This document shows positions 59,872 through 64,000 of a stretch of 64,000 nucleotides of DNA, one piece after another. The position numbers and the translations under genes are program-made. This DNA comes from Brucella pseudintermedia. GTDB lineage: Bacteria; Pseudomonadota; Alphaproteobacteria; Rhizobiales; Rhizobiaceae. Numbering within the stretch: the first letter of the stretch is position 1; the number at the start of each line of letters is the position of its first letter. The notes beneath the pieces were generated by a model, which was not told the DNA's origin, did no database searches, and saw nothing but the letters and a program-made list of their open reading frames with translations. The stretch lies in assembly GCF_042697365.1 (NCBI RefSeq), contig NZ_CP137604.1. The stretch is one strand, 5' to 3'.

Positions 59872-60360
59872 ATGACGCTTGATAATAAACCGGTCTATAC
59901 CGGCGGATGCCAGTGCGGTGCGGTTCGCTTTCGGGTCGACGGCGCGATGGGCTCCCCATCGATCTGTCACTGTCGCATGTGCCAGAAAGCGTTTGGCAAT
60001 TTCTATGCGCCGCTGGTCTCCGTCAGCAAGGCGAAGCTCGAATGGACCCGCAACGAGCCGAAGCGCTTCCGTTCGTCCAATCACGTGCAGCGGGGATTCT
60101 GCCCTGAATGCGGCACGCCGCTTACCTATGAAGCGCCTGATGGAATCGCGCTTGCCATTGGTGCTTTCGATGCCCCGGAGGAAATCGAGCCGACCATTCA
60201 ATGGGGGATCGAGAAGCAGCTGCCCTATGTGCCGAAGCTTACGAGTCTTCCCGGTTATGTAACGGAACGCGATCCGGAGAGCATCGAGTTTGTGAGAACG
60301 ATGGTTTCCTACCAGCATCCCGATCACGACACCGAAAGCTGGCCGCAACAGCAAGGTTGA
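59872..60360 (+). CDS. GFA/CENP-V-domain zinc protein
   Basis: 162 aa. Zinc Cys are arranged as in glutathione-dependent formaldehyde-activating-type proteins: GGCQCGAVRF, ICHCRMCQKAFG and GFCPECGTPLTYE. The fold is two zinc-bound beta sheets. Real activity is unknown; GFA annotation is by domain only. GGGAGG lies eight bases before ATG 59872. The cimA region starts behind it. Confidence 0.9.
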   Translation: MTLDNKPVYTGGCQCGAVRFRVDGAMGSPSICHCRMCQKAFGNFYAPLVSVSKAKLEWTRNEPKRFRSSNHVQRGFCPECGTPLTYEAPDGIALAIGAFDAPEEIEPTIQWGIEKQLPYVPKLTSLPGYVTERDPESIEFVRTMVSYQHPDHDTESWPQQQG

Positions 60361-60395
60361 CCGGACCGCAGCATACCCACCGACAGGCAGGCACA

Positions 60396-60545
60396 ATGGC
60401 ACGCGAACGCATCTACATCTATGACACGACCCTGCGGGATGGGCAGCAGACAGTTATCATCCGCCCGCAGCCGCGAAGCGTGCGAGGACGGACAGAGGTC
60501 GAAACGGGTGGTTGCTGTGCAGCCCGAATGCAGGGGGCAGAATAA
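60396..60545 (+). CDS. 49-residue leader frame made by duplication of the cimA 5' end
   Basis: ATG 60396 opens with MARERIYIYDTTLRDGQQT, the same 19 residues with which cimA begins at 60545, then continues with an unrelated Arg/Gly-rich tail and stops at TAA 60543-60545. The TAA overlaps the ATG of cimA (TAATG). The two 57-base copies differ at two positions, both synonymous. It may be an upstream coupling frame or a decaying duplicate. Confidence 0.6.
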   Translation: MARERIYIYDTTLRDGQQTVIIRPQPRSVRGRTEVETGGCCAARMQGAE

Positions 60546-62158
60546 TGGCACGCGAACGCATCTACATTTATGACACCACCCTGCGGGATGGGCAGCAGAC
60601 ACCCGGCGTTGATTTTTCCGTGGAGGACAAGAAGTCGATTGTCGTGCTGCTGGAAGAGCTGGGCGTCGACTATGTGGAAGGCGGCTATCCAGGTGCCAAC
60701 CCAACCGATACGGCGTTTTTCAAGCGCCGCCAGACTGCTCGCGCCAAATTCGCCGCTTTCGGCATGACGAAGCGTGCAGGCGTATCGGCGTCCAACGATC
60801 CCGGCCTGTCCAGCCTGCTGCAGGCTTCCGCCGATGCCGTCTGCTTTGTTGCCAAGAGCTGGGACTATCATGTCCGGCTCGCGCTTGGCTGCACCAATGA
60901 GGAAAATCTCGATTCAATCACTGCCTCGGTCACCGCTGCGCGCATGGCGGGGCGGGAGGCGCTGGTCGATTGCGAGCATTTCTTCGATGGATACAAGGCC
61001 AATCCCGAATATGCGCTTGCCTGCGCAAAGGCGGCCTATTCGGCAGGCGCGCGCTGGGTCGTTCTTTGTGATACGAATGGCGGCACGCAGCCATCGGAGG
61101 TGGCCGAAATCATCGCTGCCGTGACGGCTGTGGTTCCCGGCGAAAGCCTTGGCATCCACGCTCATAACGATACGGAACAGGCGGTTGCTGTTTCGCTTGC
61201 GGCCATCGATGCGGGCGTGCGCCATGTGCAGGGGACGCTCAACGGCATCGGCGAGCGCTGCGGCAATGCCAATCTTGTTTCGCTGATCCCGACCCTTGCG
61301 CTGAAGCCCTATTGGGCGAAACGTTTTGAACTGGGTATCAAGCCCGCTGCACTGAAGAGCATCACGCGCATTTCGCGTGCTTTCGATGACATCCTGAATC
61401 GTCCGCCGACGGAGCAGGCGCCCTATACCGGCACCTCGGCATTCGCGACCAAGGCCGGAATTCATGCCTCTGCGCTGCTCAAGGAGCCGCAGACCTATGA
61501 GCATGTGCCGCCGGAATCGGTTGGCAACAGCCGCCGCGTCATGGTGTCGGATCAGGGTGGAAAATCCAATTTCATCGCCGAACTTGAGCGCCGGGGCATT
61601 CGCGTCGCGAAGGACGATGTGCGCCTTGATACGCTGATTGCGCTGGTCAAGGAGCGCGAGGCGGAAGGCTATGCCTATGAAGGCGCGGATGCAAGTTTCG
61701 AGCTTCTGGCCCGCAACATGCTGACGCCGCAGCCGGAATTCTTCAAGGTCGACTCCTTCCGTTGCCTCGTCGAGCGGCGCTTCGATGCCAACGGCATGTT
61801 GAAGACCGTTTCGGAAGCGGTGGTCAAGGTGGAGGTCGATGGCGAGGTCCGCATGTCGGTGGCGGAAGGACACGGCCCCGTCAACGCGCTCGATATCGCA
61901 TTGCGCAAGGATCTGGGGCGCTTTCAGGCCGAGATCGAGGATCTCGAACTGGTGGACTTCAAGGTGCGCATCCTCAATGGCGGCACGGCGGCTATCACCC
62001 GGGTTCTGATAGAGTCCGGGGATGCCACAGGCGCGCGCTGGCGCACGGTGGGCGTGTCCGACAACATCATCGATGCGTCCTTCCAGGCGCTGATGGATTC
62101 GGTCAATTACAAGCTGATGAAGAACCGCTCGATGGCGGGACTGGCCGCTGCCGAGTGA
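60545..62158 (+). CDS. cimA: Citramalate synthase
   Basis: Condenses pyruvate and acetyl-CoA to (R)-citramalate, a threonine-independent entry to isoleucine; the family is related to LeuA. 537 aa. The N-terminal TIM barrel begins IYIYDTTLRDGQQTPGVDFS, and metal His are in IHAHNDTEQAVA. The TLNGIGERCGNANL and FATKAGIHASALLKEP stretches are typical of CimA rather than LeuA. The C-terminal regulatory domain covers about residues 390-525. The start ATG overlaps the stop of a duplicated leader frame. Confidence 0.93.
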   Translation: MARERIYIYDTTLRDGQQTPGVDFSVEDKKSIVVLLEELGVDYVEGGYPGANPTDTAFFKRRQTARAKFAAFGMTKRAGVSASNDPGLSSLLQASADAVCFVAKSWDYHVRLALGCTNEENLDSITASVTAARMAGREALVDCEHFFDGYKANPEYALACAKAAYSAGARWVVLCDTNGGTQPSEVAEIIAAVTAVVPGESLGIHAHNDTEQAVAVSLAAIDAGVRHVQGTLNGIGERCGNANLVSLIPTLALKPYWAKRFELGIKPAALKSITRISRAFDDILNRPPTEQAPYTGTSAFATKAGIHASALLKEPQTYEHVPPESVGNSRRVMVSDQGGKSNFIAELERRGIRVAKDDVRLDTLIALVKEREAEGYAYEGADASFELLARNMLTPQPEFFKVDSFRCLVERRFDANGMLKTVSEAVVKVEVDGEVRMSVAEGHGPVNALDIALRKDLGRFQAEIEDLELVDFKVRILNGGTAAITRVLIESGDATGARWRTVGVSDNIIDASFQALMDSVNYKLMKNRSMAGLAAAE

Positions 62159-62302
62159 AGCCATCCGTTCACAACAATTGATGCTTCGATCAGTTTAATT
62201 GAATGGATTTTATGAATTGTTGGGCGCATAGCAGGTGAAGTTCGATGCTTCGCCTGCCTCATCCGGCGCGCGAACAATTGTGATTTCGCCGAGGAGAGAG
62301 GC

Positions 62303-63223
62303 ATGTCCGACCAGACCATCACCGATATGCGCCTTTCTGATGGCGCGCGCGGATTCCTGATGGCGCTGGGAGCATACGGGCTCTGGGGCGCGCTGCCGTT
62401 CTATCTCAAGGCGCTCGGTCACATTCCGGCCATGGAAGTGGTTTCGCATCGCGTGATCTGGTCGGTTCCGGTCGCGCTTCTTCTTCTTCTGGCCCTTGGA
62501 CAGTTCAGGGATATTCTCAACGCCGTGCGCCAGCCGCGCATGCTGGCAATGGCTGCCCTGACAGCCGGGCTTATCACCATCAACTGGTCGATCTATGTCT
62601 GGGCCGTTGCCCATGATCAGGTGATGGGCGCCGCGCTCGGCTATTACATCAATCCGCTGTTCAACGTGGTTCTCGGTGGTCTTTTCCTCGGGGAAAGACT
62701 GACCAGGGTTCAATATGTCGCCGTCGGGTTTGCTTTCGCGGCGGTGCTGCTTCTGACCGTCAACGCTGGCGGTTTGCCCTGGGTATCGCTGGTGCTGCCG
62801 CTGACTTTCGGTCTCTATGGCTTCTTCCGCAAGTCACTGCCGATGCCGCCGCTGCAGGGCTTCACGCTTGAAGTGCTCATTCTGTGCATCCCGGCGCTGG
62901 GCTATGTGCTGTGGCTGGCGGCGTCCGGTCAGGATCATTTCTTCACCGGCCCGGCATTCAACGTCTCAATGCTGCTTCTGGCAGGGCCTTTCACGGCCAT
63001 CCCGCTGATCCTCTATGCTGGCGGCGCGAAGCTGCTGCGCTATACGACGCTGGGCCTCATGCAGTACATGACGCCGACGATGTTGTTTTTCTTTGCGATT
63101 TTCATCTTCAACGAACCGTTCTCGGCAGCACAGCTTGGTGCCTTCGCGCTGATCTGGGCAGGGCTTGCGCTCTATACCTGGTCGATGCTGGTCGAGCATC
63201 GCCGGGGCCGGGCGAAGGCTTGA
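62303..63223 (+). CDS. rarD: EamA-family transporter RarD
   Basis: 306 aa with ten hydrophobic segments. GAYGLWGALPFYLKALGHIP followed by AMEVVSHRVIWSVP is the RarD signature, and WAVAHDQVMGAALGYYINPL, then FGLYGFFRKSLPMPPLQG, are further marks. RarD was linked to chloramphenicol sensitivity in some species; the substrate is unknown. GGAGAGAGG precedes the ATG. The upstream gap contains a 10-bp stem-loop (62231-62257). Confidence 0.93.
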   Translation: MSDQTITDMRLSDGARGFLMALGAYGLWGALPFYLKALGHIPAMEVVSHRVIWSVPVALLLLLALGQFRDILNAVRQPRMLAMAALTAGLITINWSIYVWAVAHDQVMGAALGYYINPLFNVVLGGLFLGERLTRVQYVAVGFAFAAVLLLTVNAGGLPWVSLVLPLTFGLYGFFRKSLPMPPLQGFTLEVLILCIPALGYVLWLAASGQDHFFTGPAFNVSMLLLAGPFTAIPLILYAGGAKLLRYTTLGLMQYMTPTMLFFFAIFIFNEPFSAAQLGAFALIWAGLALYTWSMLVEHRRGRAKA

Positions 63224-63340
63224 TCTTCACAATTCGCTGAATGTGGTTCTCTTCCGGTGGATATCGCCGCGGCGAGCCTTATTTTAGCCGCTCTCTCTAC
63301 CGCTTATCCGTCAATAATCCAGCGGTAGAGAAATATCAGA

Positions 63341-64000
63341 ATGGTCTTCGGGTCAGCCCAACCAAGCGCCCCGGCAAGCGAAACGCAGTCTGCTGAAACG
63401 GCGGAGCGAGAACTTGCGGCCTTCGGTACTGTCCTGAAGGGCGAACCGCTTTCCTCCAAAAGCTTGAAGCCATTCCGGCAGGTCCGTTTTTCCCTGCACA
63501 CGCATCTGCGGTTCTGCCTGGCGCTGATGGCCGCCACCGCCATCGCCGGTGGGGGATTGCTGTTTGCGACAGGGCTGCTGGTACGTCACGGCCATGCCGC
63601 ACAACCTGTCCTGGTCAATCCGGCAACCTTGGTTCACACTCACGCCGCACCGAAAGAGGCGCGCCTGACGCCCGCAATGGGCGGCGATCCGGCGAGCAAC
63701 GTATCGCGGCGTATCGATATCGCGGAAGGTGTCGAGGACGGCGACGCGCGTCTTTACACCTACCAGCATGTGGTTCTTGACCTGAACGGCCAGAGCCGGG
63801 CCCAGATCGACGACGCGCTTCGCGGTGCTGTTTCCACACAGAAATCTCTTCCAAAACGGCCCGAGGAAGAACTGGAGCGCGGCGTCCCTATCAATGTTAG
63901 CCTCGCCAAACCGGCTTCCGCTACCGGCGCAAAGGTTCACGAGATCATCGTCGCGCCGCAGTCGCGTGAGCGGCTGGGCGCGTTGCTGCAAGCGGCCGGT
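63341..64000 (+). CDS. Membrane-anchored protein, N-terminal part (3' end missing)
   Basis: An ATG at 63341 opens a frame that runs through the window edge, 220 codons so far. A polar N-terminus of about 60 residues is followed by one hydrophobic segment (ALMAATAIAGGGLLFATGLL) and a Pro/Ala/His-rich stretch. A region rich in charged residues follows, with RRIDIAEGVEDGDARLYTYQ and SRERLGALLQAAG at the end. This type of architecture is seen in periplasmic peptidoglycan peptidases of the M23 group, but no catalytic part is visible, so the product stays unnamed. It is the last gene, beginning 117 bases behind rarD. Confidence 0.7.
   Translation, partial: MVFGSAQPSAPASETQSAETAERELAAFGTVLKGEPLSSKSLKPFRQVRFSLHTHLRFCLALMAATAIAGGGLLFATGLLVRHGHAAQPVLVNPATLVHTHAAPKEARLTPAMGGDPASNVSRRIDIAEGVEDGDARLYTYQHVVLDLNGQSRAQIDDALRGAVSTQKSLPKRPEEELERGVPINVSLAKPASATGAKVHEIIVAPQSRERLGALLQAAG

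Overview
The window is a stretch of alphaproteobacterial chromosome from the Brucellaceae (Brucella/Ochrobactrum). The signs are a divergent pair of Omp2-type porins, several copies of a ~105-bp palindromic repeat of the Bru-RS kind, an 841-bp IS of the IS711 size and type, degenerate copies of the AGGGCAGT octamer known from Brucella typing loci, and the gene run rsh-pyrE ... DUF2062-acpS-lepB-rnc-era-recO. The porins differ clearly from the classical Brucella Omp2a/Omp2b sequences as I remember them, so a former Ochrobactrum species is more likely than a classical Brucella. That last step is inference.

Layout. 1-7.9 kb: the 3' part of glnE, a PleC-like histidine kinase and aminopeptidase N. 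8-16.5 kb: an EamA permease, a YcaD-like MFS permease, a family-4-like uracil-DNA glycosylase, ETF-ubiquinone oxidoreductase, a membrane-anchored EEP hydrolase, AMP nucleosidase and two overlooked small membrane-protein genes. 16.7-22.6 kb: a Nu-class GST, a secreted DUF2147 protein, a Sel1 protein, YitT, a P-loop kinase-like protein, a secreted three-module cysteine protein, DUF423 and a HisC-like aminotransferase. 23-27.5 kb: a lone tyrosine recombinase ending in a palindromic repeat, then two porins facing away from each other around tRNA-Ser(GCU). 27.6-34.5 kb: a BON protein, a 29-aa membrane peptide, a helix-hairpin-helix protein, a lytic transglycosylase, dapA, smpB, a family-5-type UDG and a NYN protein. 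34.9-41 kb: rpoZ, rsh, pyrE, fnrN and hemN, with a perfect anaerobox before hemN. 41.2-42.2 kb: the IS, joined end to end with a palindromic repeat. 42.2-49 kb: an Fsr-like exporter with a divergent AraC regulator, then DUF2062-acpS-lepB-rnc-era-recO. 49-64 kb: an overlapping ygfZ-yfbR-phosphatase operon, a dihydroorotase homologue, YciI, an isochorismatase-GlxA pair, small conserved proteins, NUDIX, an SRAP/YedK protein, cysS, a GFA protein, cimA with a duplicated 5' end, rarD and the start of a membrane-anchored protein cut by the window edge.

How the genes connect. Most are housekeeping: nitrogen signalling (glnE), stringent response (rsh, rpoZ), RNA processing and ribosome assembly (rnc, era, smpB), protein export (lepB) and DNA repair (two UDGs, recO, SRAP). 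FnrN and hemN form a low-oxygen haem unit. The most unusual features are not enzymes. The palindromic repeats sit exactly on gene ends and supply the TAG stop codons of glnE, recO, the integrase and the IS transposase. An inverted pair of octamer arrays lies behind amn. A partial tandem duplication creates a 49-codon leader overlapping the start of cimA. The SRAP protein ends in a peptide that looks like a beta-clamp-binding motif. I found no CRISPR array, rRNA, prophage or recognisable multi-gene defence system.
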